Positions 49,065-58,868 of a stretch of 64,000 bases of DNA are shown one piece after another (the first letter of the stretch is position 1; each line of letters begins with the position of its first letter). The stretch lies in NCBI RefSeq assembly GCF_024199925.1, contig NZ_JANADR010000001.1, positions 6,451,501 through 6,515,500 of the forward strand. Direction: 5' to 3'. This DNA comes from Bradyrhizobium sp. CCGUVB1N3. Lineage in GTDB: Bacteria > Pseudomonadota > Alphaproteobacteria > Rhizobiales > Xanthobacteraceae. Made by a program: the position numbers and the translations under genes. The notes below the pieces were generated by a model, which worked only from the letters and a program-made list of their open reading frames with translations, had not been told where the DNA came from and made no database searches.

Positions 49065-50276
49065 TCAGCTGGATTTTGATTTCAACATCGCGGTTGTCAA
49101 TGGCACCAGCAGGACACCGCGGTCGGGAAGCGTCTTGATCCAGGCACCTAACCGCTCGATCGAGACGGGCAGGGCGGAGGCGGTGCCGATGGCGACGCCG
49201 CGCTCGCGGGCGATGGATTCCAGCTTGTTCAGGGCGCGGTCGATCTCGGTGCCGGTCGGCACCGCGTCGATCGCGATGTCACCCTTGCCGAACGGCATGG
49301 CCTGGCTTGCGGCGGCCTGGGGCGCGACACTGCGCGGCGAGGCGCCGTCGTCGAAGAAGCCGAGTCCGCGCTTGGCCGCCTCGCGCACGATCGGCTGCAT
49401 CGCCGCGTCGGTGGCGATGAAACGCGCGCCCATGAAATTGGCAAGGCCCGCATAGCCCTGCATCCGGCTCAGATGCCAGTACAGCCGGTCCATGTTCTGG
49501 TCCGCGCTCAGCGAAGTCAGCAGGGTCTGCGGGCCCGGATCATTGTCGGGGAAGTCGTAGGGCTCCATCGGGATCTGGAGGAAGATCTCGTGGCGCTGGG
49601 CGCGGGCCCGCTCGGCGAGTTTTCCGGGATCTGATCCATAAGGCGTGAAGGCCAGCGTCACCGCGCCCGGCAGCTTCATGATCGCGTCAGCCGTCTTGGC
49701 CGCACCGACGCCGAGCCCGCCGATGACGATCGCGACGACGGGCGTCTTGGCCGCCTTGGCGCGGTCGGCCTCCGCCGCATAGGCCGTGAACGGCTTCAGG
49801 TCGGCGGCCGCAACCGGGATCATGCCGTAGCGCGACTTCTCGAGGAGCCGTTGGTCGACCCCGGACATAATGGGCGGTGCTGCGGAGGCAGGCTCGCCCT
49901 TGTCTGCAGCCTCGCCGCCGCTGCCGATCATGACGTCGTGGCGGGCGCCGCTCGAGCCGTCGATGATGGTGACGGTCTTCTGGTCGCCGGGCGCAGCCTG
50001 CTTCGGCGCTGCCTTGGTCTCATGGCCCGAACTTTCGGGCGCGGCGGTTGCCGGCTTGTCCTCGGCGGCCTTCTGCTCGCGGATGGCAACGCGCGTGATT
50101 GGCTCGCCGCCGAGCGGGTCCTTGTTGAAGACGGCAAAGCCGGCAAAGGTCGCGAGGAACAGGAGAAGCAGGACGCCGAGCGCCTGGAGTCCCGTGAACG
50201 GCAGCCGCAGCCGGCGTCTCCGCCGCGGCTTGTCCTGTCCGAGCGGGGCGCTCAGATCATCGGCCGTTTCAGTCAT
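49065..50276 (-). CDS. Divergent polysaccharide deacetylase family protein
   Basis: Protein of 403 residues with an N-terminal membrane anchor ([21 protein letters not shown] after the basic stretch [11 protein letters not shown]), a long low-complexity linker (~60-165, rich in Lys, Glu, Ala, Pro), and a C-terminal catalytic-like domain beginning [11 protein letters not shown]. Segments such as [77 protein letters not shown] and [30 protein letters not shown] are those of the YibQ-type divergent deacetylases found beside envC and ctpA, as here. The ATG at 50276 is chosen. Probably an envelope polysaccharide function. Confidence 0.9.
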   Translation of the reverse strand: MTETADDLSAPLGQDKPRRRRRLRLPFTGLQALGVLLLLFLATFAGFAVFNKDPLGGEPITRVAIREQKAAEDKPATAAPESSGHETKAAPKQAAPGDQKTVTIIDGSSGARHDVMIGSGGEAADKGEPASAAPPIMSGVDQRLLEKSRYGMIPVAAADLKPFTAYAAEADRAKAAKTPVVAIVIGGLGVGAAKTADAIMKLPGAVTLAFTPYGSDPGKLAERARAQRHEIFLQIPMEPYDFPDNDPGPQTLLTSLSADQNMDRLYWHLSRMQGYAGLANFMGARFIATDAAMQPIVREAAKRGLGFFDDGASPRSVAPQAAASQAMPFGKGDIAIDAVPTGTEIDRALNKLESIARERGVAIGTASALPVSIERLGAWIKTLPDRGVLLVPLTTAMLKSKSS

Positions 50277-50365
50277 GCGCGATCCCGAATCACTCGGCCA
50301 TGACGATACCACGGCCGGGTCAAGCGGCGGCAGGCCGGGGGTCTACAGGGGCGGAGCTTCCCAGC

Positions 50366-50398
50366 AAAAAGGGCGGCTCCAAGAGCCGCCCTTTTTTT
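50366..50398. terminator. Bidirectional terminator after ctpA
   Basis: GGGCGGCTC (50371-50379) / GAGCCGCCC (50383-50391) with a CAA loop, flanked by AAAAA and TTTTTTT. It ends the minus-strand ctpA transcript before the next gene, so the deacetylase gene needs its own promoter. Confidence 0.88.
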
Positions 50399-50426
50399 CG
50401 AAACGGTGCTGCGTCAGTTCGCGGCC

Positions 50427-51782
50427 TTAGTTCGCTGCTTTGGGCTTGTCCGCCGCAGCCTTGTCGGTACCGGGTGCGGGCGCCGCGGAGGCACTGTTCT
50501 TGATGCCGTGCAGGAGGTCGTCGGCCATCTTGAGCGCCTTGTCGTCCTTGGCATCCGGCGGAACGTAGGACTGCGAGCCGGTCTTCTCGTCGCCGTCGTT
50601 CTTGAGGTGGCCGCGCAGCGAAGCCTCGCCCTTGGTGTCGGTGCGGGACTTCAGCTCGTCCGGCACATCCTGCAGCACTTCGATGTCGGGCACGATGCCC
50701 TTGGCCTGGATCGATTTGCCCGACGGCGTGTAGTAGCGCGCCGTGGTCAGCCGCAGCGCGCCGTTGCCGCTGCCGAGCGGGATGATGGTCTGCACCGATC
50801 CCTTGCCGAAGGAGCGCGTGCCGACGATGGTCGCGCGCTTGTGGTCCTGCAGCGCGCCGGCGACGATTTCCGAAGCCGAGGCCGAGCCACCGTTGACCAG
50901 CACGATCACCGGCTTGCCCTTGGTCAGGTCGCCCGGATGGGCGGAGCGGCGCTGGGTCTCCTCGGCGTTGCGGCCGCGGGTCGACACGATCTCGCCGCGC
51001 TCCAGGAAGGAGTCGGACACGGTGACCGCTTCTTCAAGAAGGCCGCCGGGATTGTTGCGGAGATCGATGACGTAGCCCTTCAGCTTGTCGCCGATCTGGG
51101 TCGAGAGATTGGCGATCTCCTTCTTCAGGCCTTCGGTGGTCTGCTCGTTGAAGGTGGTGATGCGGATATAGGCGATGTCGTCGGCCTCGACGCGTGCGCG
51201 TACCGAGCGGACGCGGATGTTGTCGCGCACGAGAGTGACGTCGATCGGATTGTCGACGCCCTTGCGGATGATCTTGAGCTTGATCTTGGTGTTGACGGGG
51301 CCGCGCATCTTCTCGACCGCCTGGTTTAGGGTCAGGCCCTGCACCGCCTCGTCGTCGAGATTGGTGATGATGTCGTTGGCCATGACGCCGGCGCGCGAGG
51401 CCGGGGTGTCGTCGATCGGCGAGACCACCTTGATCAGGCCGTCCTCCATGGTGACCTCGATGCCGAGGCCGCCGAACTCGCCGCGGGTCTGCACCTGCAT
51501 GTCACGGAAGCTCTTGGCGTCCATGTAGCTGGAGTGCGGATCGAGGCCGGAGAGCATGCCGCTGATCGCCGATTCGATCAGCTTGGTGTCGTCAGGCTTC
51601 TCGACATAGTCGGAGCGCACGCGCTCGAACACGTCGCCGAACAGATTGAGCTGGCGATACGTGTCCGCGGTCGCGGCGCGCGCGCTCGAACCCATGAACA
51701 CCGCGCGCGGCTGGGTCACGAACAGCGTCAGCGCCGCGCCGGTGGCCGCGCTGAGGAGGATAACTGAAGTCTTGCGCATCAT
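50427..51782 (-). CDS. ctpA: S41 family C-terminal processing peptidase CtpA
   Basis: Exported serine protease of 451 residues that trims periplasmic or envelope proteins. A signal/anchor (VILLSAATGAALTLFVTQP) precedes the N-terminal helical part, the PDZ domain (~95-185, with GEFGGLGIEVTMEDGLIKVVSPIDDTPASRAGV), and the protease core. The catalytic Ser lies in NGGSASASEIVAGAL (~300-304) and the Lys at 327 in GTRSFGKGSVQT. The C-terminal tail is Lys/Ala-rich. Its ATG overlaps the stop of the EnvC-like gene by 4 bases. Confidence 0.95.
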   Translation of the reverse strand: MMRKTSVILLSAATGAALTLFVTQPRAVFMGSSARAATADTYRQLNLFGDVFERVRSDYVEKPDDTKLIESAISGMLSGLDPHSSYMDAKSFRDMQVQTRGEFGGLGIEVTMEDGLIKVVSPIDDTPASRAGVMANDIITNLDDEAVQGLTLNQAVEKMRGPVNTKIKLKIIRKGVDNPIDVTLVRDNIRVRSVRARVEADDIAYIRITTFNEQTTEGLKKEIANLSTQIGDKLKGYVIDLRNNPGGLLEEAVTVSDSFLERGEIVSTRGRNAEETQRRSAHPGDLTKGKPVIVLVNGGSASASEIVAGALQDHKRATIVGTRSFGKGSVQTIIPLGSGNGALRLTTARYYTPSGKSIQAKGIVPDIEVLQDVPDELKSRTDTKGEASLRGHLKNDGDEKTGSQSYVPPDAKDDKALKMADDLLHGIKNSASAAPAPGTDKAAADKPKAAN

Positions 51783-53098
51783 CCGCGAACCTTTTCGCCT
51801 TCATTTGCGGCCCACCATGGGCCTGGATCGATTGGAGTGCCGTCTTTACGGAACTCGACATAGAGCACGGGTTGACTCGCATTGGTGGCGAGAATGGAGG
51901 CGACTTGGGATGTCGACCCCATGGTCGCGACCGGCTCTCCCGTGAGCACGAACTGTCCGATGTTTACCGAAATGCGCTCCATCCCGGCGATCAGGACATG
52001 ATACCCGCCCCCCGCGTTAAGGATCAAGAGTTGTCCATAGCTGCGGAAGGGGCCGGAATAGACCACCCAGCCGTCACACGGTGTCGTGACCTGGGAGCCG
52101 GGTCTGCTTGCCAGAGAAATGCCCTTTTGGACGCCGCCAACGCCGTCGGAACCGCCGAAATCCCTGATCTTGGTACCGTTGACGGGCAGCGGCAGGAGGC
52201 CCTTGGCCGAGGCGAAGGCGATCGCCGGGCTGGTCCGGGAACGGTCCTTGAAGGTGGCCGGCCCCGGCTTGGCGTTGGCGGCCGCCTTCGCCTCGGCCTG
52301 CTTCGCGGCCTCGGCCGCCTTGGCGGCGCTTTGCAGGTCCTGCTCCATCTTGGCGATCAGGCCCTGGAGGTCGCCGACCTGCCTGGAGAGCGTGATCGCG
52401 CGCGTATTCTCGGCATCGAGGTCCTTTTCCCGCGAGGCCTGCTGGCGCTGTCGCTCGTCGACGAGCGCCGCAAGCCGCGCCTGATCGTTGCGGACCTTGT
52501 CGCGGTCGGCGCCGAGCTGGTCGCGCTCGGTTGCGATGGTCTTGCGCAAGGCAACGAGCTCGCCGAGCTCGCTTGCGAGCTTTTCAGCGCGGCCGCGCAG
52601 TTCCGGAACCACGGCGCCGAGCAGCATGGCCGTGCGCAGCGATTGCAGCGCGTCCTCGGGTCGCACCAAAAGCGCGGGCGGCGTCCGCCGGCCGGCGCGC
52701 TGGAGCGCGGCCAGGACCTCCACGATATCCGCACGCCGCGAATCGAGCGAGGCCCGCTTCTCCTGCTCGCGCCCGCTCAGCGCGGTCAGCCGCGATTCGG
52801 CCTCGCCGATCTTGGTCTCGACCGAGCGCACGCTGGCGGCGGTGTCGATCAGTTGCTGGTTGAGCTGGGTGCGGTCCTGGCCGAGCGAGGCGATCTCGGC
52901 CTTCAGCTTGGCCTGCGCTTCCTCGGCGCTCTTCTGGCGCTGGCGTGCCGCTTCGAGCTCCTGCTCGCGCTGCCTGATCGCATCGGTCGAGACGGCGGCA
53001 GTCTGCGGCGCAGGCGTTGCCGTCTGCGCCGCCGCCGGCGCAAGATGGCTGCCCACAAAGCCTGCGATCAGCAACAGGTTGAAAAGCGGCGCCCGCAT
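51779..53098 (-). CDS. EnvC-like murein hydrolase activator (degenerate M23/LytM)
   Basis: Exported coiled-coil protein of 439 residues. The signal peptide ends near PAAAQT (residue ~24). A long coiled coil (~35-275, with REQELEAARQRQKSAEEAQAKLK) and a Lys/Ala hinge lead to a LytM-like domain (~310-425). That domain reads ISLASRPGSQVTTPCDGWVVYSG and LYVEFRKDG where active M23 peptidases have His-x3-Asp and His-x-His, so it lacks the zinc ligands and should activate amidases rather than cut murein itself, as E. coli EnvC does. The ATG at 53098 (MRAPLFNLLLIAG) is chosen. Co-transcribed with ctpA. Confidence 0.9.
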   Translation of the reverse strand: MRAPLFNLLLIAGFVGSHLAPAAAQTATPAPQTAAVSTDAIRQREQELEAARQRQKSAEEAQAKLKAEIASLGQDRTQLNQQLIDTAASVRSVETKIGEAESRLTALSGREQEKRASLDSRRADIVEVLAALQRAGRRTPPALLVRPEDALQSLRTAMLLGAVVPELRGRAEKLASELGELVALRKTIATERDQLGADRDKVRNDQARLAALVDERQRQQASREKDLDAENTRAITLSRQVGDLQGLIAKMEQDLQSAAKAAEAAKQAEAKAAANAKPGPATFKDRSRTSPAIAFASAKGLLPLPVNGTKIRDFGGSDGVGGVQKGISLASRPGSQVTTPCDGWVVYSGPFRSYGQLLILNAGGGYHVLIAGMERISVNIGQFVLTGEPVATMGSTSQVASILATNASQPVLYVEFRKDGTPIDPGPWWAANEGEKVRG

Positions 53099-53130
53099 CT
53101 CGTCGGAAAAGGTGCTCGTTGTGGCGCGAA

Positions 53131-53613
53131 TCACGCGCGATGATAGGGATGGCCGGCCAGGATGGTTGCGGCCCGATAAAGCTGTTCCAGAAGCATGACG
53201 CGGACCATTTGGTGCGGCCATGTCGCCGAGCCGAACGCGATCGCGAGCTTGGCCTTACGGCGCAATTCGGGCGAAAGTCCGTCCGCCCCGCCAATGATGA
53301 ATATTGTATGCCCGCACCCCTCGTCGCGCCAGCGGCCGAGATTCCGGGCGAATACGGTCGAATCGAGATTTTGCCCCCGCTCGTCCATCGCCACGATCAC
53401 CGATCTGTCGGGAATGTGCGCTTCTATCGCCGCGGCCTCTTCGGCCATGCGCGTTGCGGTATCGCGCGCGCGGCTTTCCGGAATTTCATGAATCGTGAGC
53501 TCGCGAAACCCGAGCTTGCGGCCGACCTCGTCGAACCGCTGGAAATAGCGATCGGCAAGCTCCCGTTCGGGGCCCTGCTTCAGCCGGCCAACCGCAATGA
53601 CAGCAACACGCAT
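53131..53613 (-). CDS. rlmH: 23S rRNA pseudouridine-1915 N3-methyltransferase RlmH
   Basis: SPOUT-class methyltransferase of 160 residues that modifies 23S rRNA helix 69. MRVAVIAVGRLKQGPERELADRYFQRF opens the protein; the trefoil-knot part has FIIGGADGLSPELRRKAKLAIAFGSATWPHQMVRVMLLEQLYRAATI and ends AGHPYHRA, the family C-terminus. The ATG at 53613 is chosen over one 63 bases upstream. It lies downstream of rsfS, its usual partner. Confidence 0.96.
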   Translation of the reverse strand: MRVAVIAVGRLKQGPERELADRYFQRFDEVGRKLGFRELTIHEIPESRARDTATRMAEEAAAIEAHIPDRSVIVAMDERGQNLDSTVFARNLGRWRDEGCGHTIFIIGGADGLSPELRRKAKLAIAFGSATWPHQMVRVMLLEQLYRAATILAGHPYHRA

Positions 53614-53723
53614 GACGTCTTTAGAACCGCGTCTTGAGAGCCGCGTTTTCAACCCGCGCGCACCACGCGCGCGCACGACGCTAGCATGCGCGTCAGCCGA
53701 TTCGAAATCGGCCTCTTCAGCCT

Positions 53724-54146
53724 CTAGATCGCCTTCGCCGCTCCAGGGCCCTGCGTGTACAATCTCTCGAGATTGTAGAACTCACGGACCTCGGGTCTGA
53801 ACACGTGCACGATCACATCGCCGGAATCGATCAGCACCCAGTCGCAATTGGGCAAGCCCTCGACATGGATGTTCTTGATGCCGGTTTCCTTGAGGCTCTT
53901 CGTGACGTTTTCCGCGATCGCGCCAACGTGCCGGTTGGCCCGGCCCGTGGTGACGATCATGTAGTCGGAGTACGCCGATTTGCCGCGAAGGTCGATGGTG
54001 ACCGTCTCTTCCGCCTTCATATCCTCGAGGCGGGAGAGGATCAGGCTCAGCGTCTTGTCGGCGTCGGGTTGCGCCTTCAAGGCCGCAGCTTGGGTCGATG
54101 TTTTACGCGTAGGCTTAGCAACCTTGGGTAAAACAGACTTGGACAA
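53724..54146 (-). CDS. rsfS: Ribosomal silencing factor RsfS
   Basis: Binds uL14 on the 50S subunit and blocks subunit joining; 140 residues. The core KTLSLILSRLEDMKAEETVTIDLRGKSAYSDYMIVTTGRANRHV and the segment EGLPNCDWVLIDSGDVIVHVFRPEVREFYNLERLY match the family. The start is uncertain: the frame begins with TTG at 54146, a CTG at 54161 has AAAGGA upstream, and no ATG occurs before residue 43. The N-terminal 30 residues are Lys/Ala/Thr-rich, as in other rhizobial RsfS. Order nadD-rsfS-rlmH is the common one. Confidence 0.93.
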   Translation of the reverse strand: MSKSVLPKVAKPTRKTSTQAAALKAQPDADKTLSLILSRLEDMKAEETVTIDLRGKSAYSDYMIVTTGRANRHVGAIAENVTKSLKETGIKNIHVEGLPNCDWVLIDSGDVIVHVFRPEVREFYNLERLYTQGPGAAKAI

Positions 54147-54287
54147 TACAGATGTGGCCAGGGACCATTCCTTTCACTGTATCGCGAACGCCGAATCCGG
54201 CACTCACTGGTTACACTACATCATGTGGGGTTAAGGGTTTCAATATGCCAGAGCGTGTTCCCCCCACGACCCGGCTCACGCGATGCC

Positions 54288-54869
54288 TCATTTGGCCGCC
54301 TTCCAGCTCCCGTCCGGGTTCCGCAAGGTGGTCGACGACAGGCTGAGCTTCAGCCCGGTGAGGAAGACCCATGCCGGCGTCCGCCGGTCCGCAAGCCGCG
54401 CTGCTTCATTCTCGGGCAAGCGGTAACGGGCGAGTGCCTGGGCGGCGGGCGAGGCGAGGGCGCGAAAGCTTTGGGGCGGGCGGTCGATGACCGCCATCGG
54501 CACCTGGGCGGCAATGCGCTGCCAGTCCTGCCAGCGATGGAATTGCGCGAGGTTGTCGGCGCCCATGATCCAGACAAATCGCAAGCCGCTTGCGCGGCGG
54601 CGCAAGAAGTTGATCGTGTCGATAGTGTAGCGCGTGCGGATGACGGATTCGAGACAGCTCACCTCGATGCGCGGATCGTCGGCGACATCGCGCGCGGCCT
54701 TCATGCGCTCGCCCAGCGCATGCAGCGCGCCGTTCTCCTTCAAGGGATTGCCCGGCGTCACCAGCCACCACACGCGATCGAGCTGCAATCGCGTGAGCGC
54801 GAAGCGGCTGATCTCGCGGTGCGCGTGATGCGGCGGATTGAAGGAGCCGCCGAGCAGCCCGATGCGCAT
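54288..54869 (-). CDS. nadD: Nicotinate-nucleotide adenylyltransferase NadD
   Basis: Makes nicotinate adenine dinucleotide in NAD synthesis; 193 residues from the ATG at 54869. The nucleotidyl-transferase motif is [14 protein letters not shown], followed by [31 protein letters not shown] and the C-terminal SSTTLR, which replaces the usual ISSTxIR. A TTG at 54932 would add [20 protein letters not shown]; many rhizobial NadD proteins have a comparable N-terminal extension, so the longer form (214 residues) is a real alternative. proA ends 17 bases upstream of that TTG. Confidence 0.94.
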   Translation of the reverse strand: MRIGLLGGSFNPPHHAHREISRFALTRLQLDRVWWLVTPGNPLKENGALHALGERMKAARDVADDPRIEVSCLESVIRTRYTIDTINFLRRRASGLRFVWIMGADNLAQFHRWQDWQRIAAQVPMAVIDRPPQSFRALASPAAQALARYRLPENEAARLADRRTPAWVFLTGLKLSLSSTTLRNPDGSWKAAK

Positions 54870-54948
54870 GCCGTCGGTGTAAGGCGGCAACGCTTGCGCC
54901 ACGAAGCGCGGCACGACGAAATTGTTGCTCAATGCCCGCACTGCGAGG

Positions 54949-56244
54949 TCACGGCCGCGTCTGTCCGGTGCCGTGGACGCGGTACTTGAAGCTCGTGAGC
55001 TGCTCGGCGCCGACCGGGCCGCGCGCGTGGAATCGGCCGGTGGCGATTCCGATCTCGGCGCCGAATCCGAACTCGCCGCCATCGGCGAATTGCGTCGAGG
55101 CGTTGTGCAGGACGATCGCGGAGTCCACTTCGCTCAGGAATTTTTTCGCGGCAGCTTCGTCCTTGCTCACGATCGCATCGGTGTGGTGCGAGCCGTGGCT
55201 CTGGATGTGCGCGATGGCGCCGTCAACGCCGTCGACCACCTTCGCCGCGATGATCGCGTCGAGATATTCGGTATCCCAGTCGTCCTCGCTGGCAGCTTTG
55301 ACGCGCGCGTCGGTGCCTTGCACTGCCTCGTCGCCGCGCACCTCGCAGCCGGCGTCGATCAGCATCTCGACCAGCGGCTTCATGCTCCTTGCAGCGCCTG
55401 CGCGATCGACCAGCAGCGTCTCCGCCGCGCCACAGACGCCGGTGCGGCGCATCTTGGCATTGAGCACGATCGACTTCGCCATCTCGAGATCGGCGCTGCC
55501 ATCGACATAGACGTGGTTGACGCCTTCGAGATGCGCGAACACCGGCACGCGCGCCTCCGCCTCGACGCGCGCGACGAGGCTTTTTCCCCCGCGCGGCACG
55601 ATCACGTCGACGGCGCCGTTCAGGCCAGCAAGCATCATGCCGACGGCCGCGCGGTCGCGCGTCGGCACCAGCGTGATCGCAGCCTCAGGCAGGCCGGCCT
55701 CGCGCAGGCCCTGCACCAGGCATTCATGGATCGCGCGGCAGGAGCGGAAGCTGTCGGAGCCGCCGCGCAGGATCACGGCGTTGCCGGATTTCAGGCACAG
55801 CACGCCGGCATCGGCCGCGACATTGGGCCGGCTCTCGAAGATCACGCCGACGACGCCGAGCGGCACGCGCACGCGCTCGATCGTCATGCCGTTCGGCCGC
55901 TGCCAGCTCTCGGTGACGACGCCGACGGGATCGGCAATGCCGCGCACGATGGCGATGCCCTCGGCCATCGCCTCGACACGCGCAGGCGTCAGCGTCAGGC
56001 GGTCGAGGAAGGCGCCGGTCGCGTCGCCGCCGGAGCGCGCTTCGGCCACGTCCTCGGCATTGGCCGCGAGAATGGCCGCCGCGTTCTTGCGGATCGCCCG
56101 CTCCATGGCCTCCAGCGCCCAGTTCTTCTGCTCCGCCGGCGCCAGCGCCAGCACGCGCGCCGCAGCGCGGGCACGGGCGGCGAGATCGGTCATCAGCGCC
56201 TGAAGATCGGCAGTGCCGTCGAGGGCTTTGAGAGGGGCGGCCAT
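54949..56244 (-). CDS. proA: Gamma-glutamyl phosphate reductase
   Basis: Second step of proline biosynthesis, NADPH-dependent; 431 residues. The aldehyde-dehydrogenase-like fold has [38 protein letters not shown], the catalytic Cys271 in [15 protein letters not shown], and the tail [31 protein letters not shown], the family signature. It follows proB, but a 189-base gap with palindromic hairpins separates them, which is longer than usual. Confidence 0.97.
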   Translation of the reverse strand: MAAPLKALDGTADLQALMTDLAARARAAARVLALAPAEQKNWALEAMERAIRKNAAAILAANAEDVAEARSGGDATGAFLDRLTLTPARVEAMAEGIAIVRGIADPVGVVTESWQRPNGMTIERVRVPLGVVGVIFESRPNVAADAGVLCLKSGNAVILRGGSDSFRSCRAIHECLVQGLREAGLPEAAITLVPTRDRAAVGMMLAGLNGAVDVIVPRGGKSLVARVEAEARVPVFAHLEGVNHVYVDGSADLEMAKSIVLNAKMRRTGVCGAAETLLVDRAGAARSMKPLVEMLIDAGCEVRGDEAVQGTDARVKAASEDDWDTEYLDAIIAAKVVDGVDGAIAHIQSHGSHHTDAIVSKDEAAAKKFLSEVDSAIVLHNASTQFADGGEFGFGAEIGIATGRFHARGPVGAEQLTSFKYRVHGTGQTRP

Positions 56245-56366
56245 GGGAGTTCAACCTTCTGCTAAGGGCGTGTCCTAGCACGGAAATCCCGTATTTGCGA
56301 AGGCCGGGGCGGGTATGGCAGGTACCCCGCCGACCAGCGACGGCTGGGCCAATGGCCCAGCTCCGG

Positions 56367-56417
56367 CGTCATGGCCGGACATAGCCGTCCTTCGGACGGC
56401 TGTGTCCGGGCATGACG
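56367..56417. repeat. Palindromic element with TTCG loop between proB and proA
   Basis: CGTCATGGCCGGACATAGCC pairs with its counterpart ending GGGCATGACG (56417); the centre is GCCGTCC TTCG GGACGGC, a 7-bp stem on a stable UUCG tetraloop. A second short palindrome, GGCTGGGCCAATGGCCCAG, lies at 56342-56360. The elements would be in the proBA mRNA. Confidence 0.8.
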
Positions 56418-56433
56418 GTTGCGACGCGCGCCT

Positions 56434-57555
56434 TTACCCGCCCACCACCAGGTCATCGCGGTGGATCATCTCCGATCTCCCGCTGATGCCGAGGATGGCC
56501 ATCACGTCCGGCGAGGAGCGGCCCTTGATGCGCTCGGCGTCGTCGGCGTCATAGGCGATCAGGCCGCGGCCGATCTCGCGCATATCGGGGCCGCGCACGA
56601 TCACGGCATCGCCGCGGGCGAACTGGCCCTCGACCTTGATCACGCCCGCCGGCAGCAGGCTGGCGCCGGCGCGAAGCGCGGCGACCGCGCCGGCGTCGAT
56701 CGTCAGCGTGCCCTTCGGCTCCAACGATCCCGCGATCCAGCGCTTTCGCGAGGTCACCGGATTGGCAGGCGTCAGGAACCAGGTGCAGCGGCCGCCATCG
56801 GCGATTGCCTGCAAGGGATGCTCGATCTTGCCCGAGGCGATCAGCATATGCGTGCCGCCGGTGGTCGCGATCTTCGCGGCCTCGACCTTGGTGCGCATGC
56901 CGCCGCGCGACAGTTCGGACTCGGCGTCGCCCGCCACGGCCTCGATCTCCGAGGAGATGCTGTCGACCACCGGAATCAACTTTGCGTCCGGGTTGTTCTT
57001 CGGCGGCGCGTCGTAGAGCCCGTCGATGTCGGACAGCAGCACCAGGAGGTCGGCGCTCGCCATGGTGGCGACGCGCGCGGCGAGGCGGTCGTTGTCGCCA
57101 TAGCGGATCTCGGTGGTCGCGACCGTGTCGTTCTCGTTGATGACGGGGATCGCGCGCCACTCCAGGAGCTTGCCGATGGTCGAGCGCGCGTTGAGATAGC
57201 GACGGCGCTCCTCGGTGTCCTGCAGTGTCACCAAAATCTGGCCGGCGCCGATGCCATGGGCCCCAAGCACCTCCGACCAGATCCGCGCCAGCGCGATCTG
57301 GCCGACGGCGGCTGCGGCCTGGCTCTCCTCGAGCTTCAGGGGGCCACGCGGCAGCTTGAGCCGGCTGCGGCCGAGCGCAATCGAGCCGGAGGAGACGATC
57401 AGGACATCGCGCCCCTCGCGATGCAGCTTTGCGAGGTCGTCCGCCAGCGCCGCGAGCCAGGACGCGCGCACTTCGCCGGCGTCGGAATCGACAAGCAGGG
57501 CCGAGCCGACCTTGACGACGATGCGGCGGAATTGACTGAGTTCGGGGCTGGCCAT
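56434..57555 (-). CDS. proB: Glutamate 5-kinase
   Basis: First step of proline biosynthesis; 373 residues. The amino-acid-kinase domain has [56 protein letters not shown] and [29 protein letters not shown]-terminal PUA domain (~285-365, [32 protein letters not shown]) is present. The ATG at 57555 ([12 protein letters not shown]) is chosen; an open frame far upstream is antisense to the next gene. It would normally follow obgE, but two extra genes intervene here. Confidence 0.96.
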   Translation of the reverse strand: MASPELSQFRRIVVKVGSALLVDSDAGEVRASWLAALADDLAKLHREGRDVLIVSSGSIALGRSRLKLPRGPLKLEESQAAAAVGQIALARIWSEVLGAHGIGAGQILVTLQDTEERRRYLNARSTIGKLLEWRAIPVINENDTVATTEIRYGDNDRLAARVATMASADLLVLLSDIDGLYDAPPKNNPDAKLIPVVDSISSEIEAVAGDAESELSRGGMRTKVEAAKIATTGGTHMLIASGKIEHPLQAIADGGRCTWFLTPANPVTSRKRWIAGSLEPKGTLTIDAGAVAALRAGASLLPAGVIKVEGQFARGDAVIVRGPDMREIGRGLIAYDADDAERIKGRSSPDVMAILGISGRSEMIHRDDLVVGG

Positions 57556-57757
57556 GTGTGTATGTGTTGGCGCGTGTGACGAATTGCTTTGCATTGGAAA
57601 CGGCGGAGCGACAGGCGGCGCCGGTAGGGCCTGCTTTTGCAGCAGGACGATGGCCGGCGCAAGGCTGCCGGCATGGTAAACGGCGCACGTCGGCCTTGTC
57701 GGGGACGCCTGCCCGGCTCTAATTGCCGTCCACGATAACGGGCTGGAGAAGAAACGA

Positions 57758-58723
57758 ATGGATCGCCGCAAGTTCATGGCCGGATGTCTGGGCCTGCCGT
57801 TGCTCGCGCAGGCGGATGGCGTGCAGGCCCAAGTCGGGCTCACGAAAATCATCTTCCCGTTCGCGGCGGGCGCCGGCGGCGACACGCTGTGCCGGCTGAT
57901 CGCGCAGGAGATGGCGCCGGTGTTGCAGAAGACCATCGTCGTCGAGAACCGCACCGGCGGTGACGGCCTGATCGGCATCAAGGCGGTGAAGGGCGCCAAT
58001 CCCGACGGCAGCATGGTGCTGGTGACGACGGGTCCCACCATGTACCTGCTGCCGATGGTGGAGACGACGCCGACCTTCGATGCGGCAAAGGATTTCATGC
58101 CGGTGTCGTTGCTGGCGCGCTTCGAGTTCGCCGTCGTGATTGGACCTGCGATCGCAGCCAGGAATTTCGACGAGTTCGTCGCCTGGCTGAAGGCGAATCC
58201 GGACAAGGCGACGTTCGGCGTGCCCAGCAATGGCACCATCCCGCACTTCATGGGCTCCAAGCTGGAGAAGGACCTCGGCATCTCCTTAAGCCGTGTGCCC
58301 TATCGCGGCAGCGCGCCGATCCTCAACGATCTCGTCGGCGGCCATGTGCCGTTCGGCATCACGACGCTGGCCGACGCGCTTCCGCAGCATCGCGTCAAGG
58401 GCGTGACGATCATCGCCGTCTCGAGCGCAGAGCGTTCGCCGTTCGCGCCGGATGTTCCGACGCTGAAGGAGAGCGGCATCGATCTCGTCGCGGATGCCTG
58501 GTACGGCATGTGGCTTCCCGCTGGCAGCCCGCCCGAATTCGCGAGCAAGCTCAGCGCGGCGGCGGCCGCAGCGCTCGCCAAGCCCGAGGTGAAGGAGAAG
58601 CTCACGGGAATCGGACTCATTCCGGTCGGCAGCACGGCGGAGGGGCTCACCCAGGAGCTCGCCGCGAACACGGCCTTCTGGCAGCCGATCGTGAAGGCGA
58701 CGGGGTACAAGATCGAGAATTGA
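57758..58723 (+). CDS. Tripartite tricarboxylate transporter (Bug/TctC) substrate-binding protein
   Basis: Periplasmic solute-binding protein of 321 residues. The N-terminus [20 protein letters not shown] has a twin-arginine motif (RRKFMAG) and cleavage near QAQ. The Bug-family pattern is [56 protein letters not shown], and [17 protein letters not shown] with [22 protein letters not shown]. Bug proteins bind carboxylates or aromatic acids, but the ligand cannot be predicted, and no tctA or tctB permease gene is nearby. It is divergent from proB and convergent with the sulfatase gene. Confidence 0.9.
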   Translation: MDRRKFMAGCLGLPLLAQADGVQAQVGLTKIIFPFAAGAGGDTLCRLIAQEMAPVLQKTIVVENRTGGDGLIGIKAVKGANPDGSMVLVTTGPTMYLLPMVETTPTFDAAKDFMPVSLLARFEFAVVIGPAIAARNFDEFVAWLKANPDKATFGVPSNGTIPHFMGSKLEKDLGISLSRVPYRGSAPILNDLVGGHVPFGITTLADALPQHRVKGVTIIAVSSAERSPFAPDVPTLKESGIDLVADAWYGMWLPAGSPPEFASKLSAAAAAALAKPEVKEKLTGIGLIPVGSTAEGLTQELAANTAFWQPIVKATGYKIEN

Positions 58724-58743
58724 GAGGCACAACCCACTCCATC

Positions 58744-58866
58744 TCCTCATCCTGAGGAGCCGCGAAGCGGCGTCTCGAAGGATCAGCAGCGGGGCCTTCA
58801 TGGTTCTCGCGGCGATGCGAAGCATCGTCGGCGAGACGGCGCTATCGCGCCTCCTCACCATGAGGG
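58744..58866. repeat. Intergenic palindromic repeat, family CCTCATCCTGAGGAGC
   Basis: TCCTCATCCTGAGGAGCCGC at the left and CGCCTCCTCACCATGAGGG at the right, with inner GCGTCTCGAAGGATC pairing with GGCGAGACG. Same family as 12263-12377. It separates the two convergent accessory genes. Confidence 0.8.
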
Positions 58867-58868
58867 TC

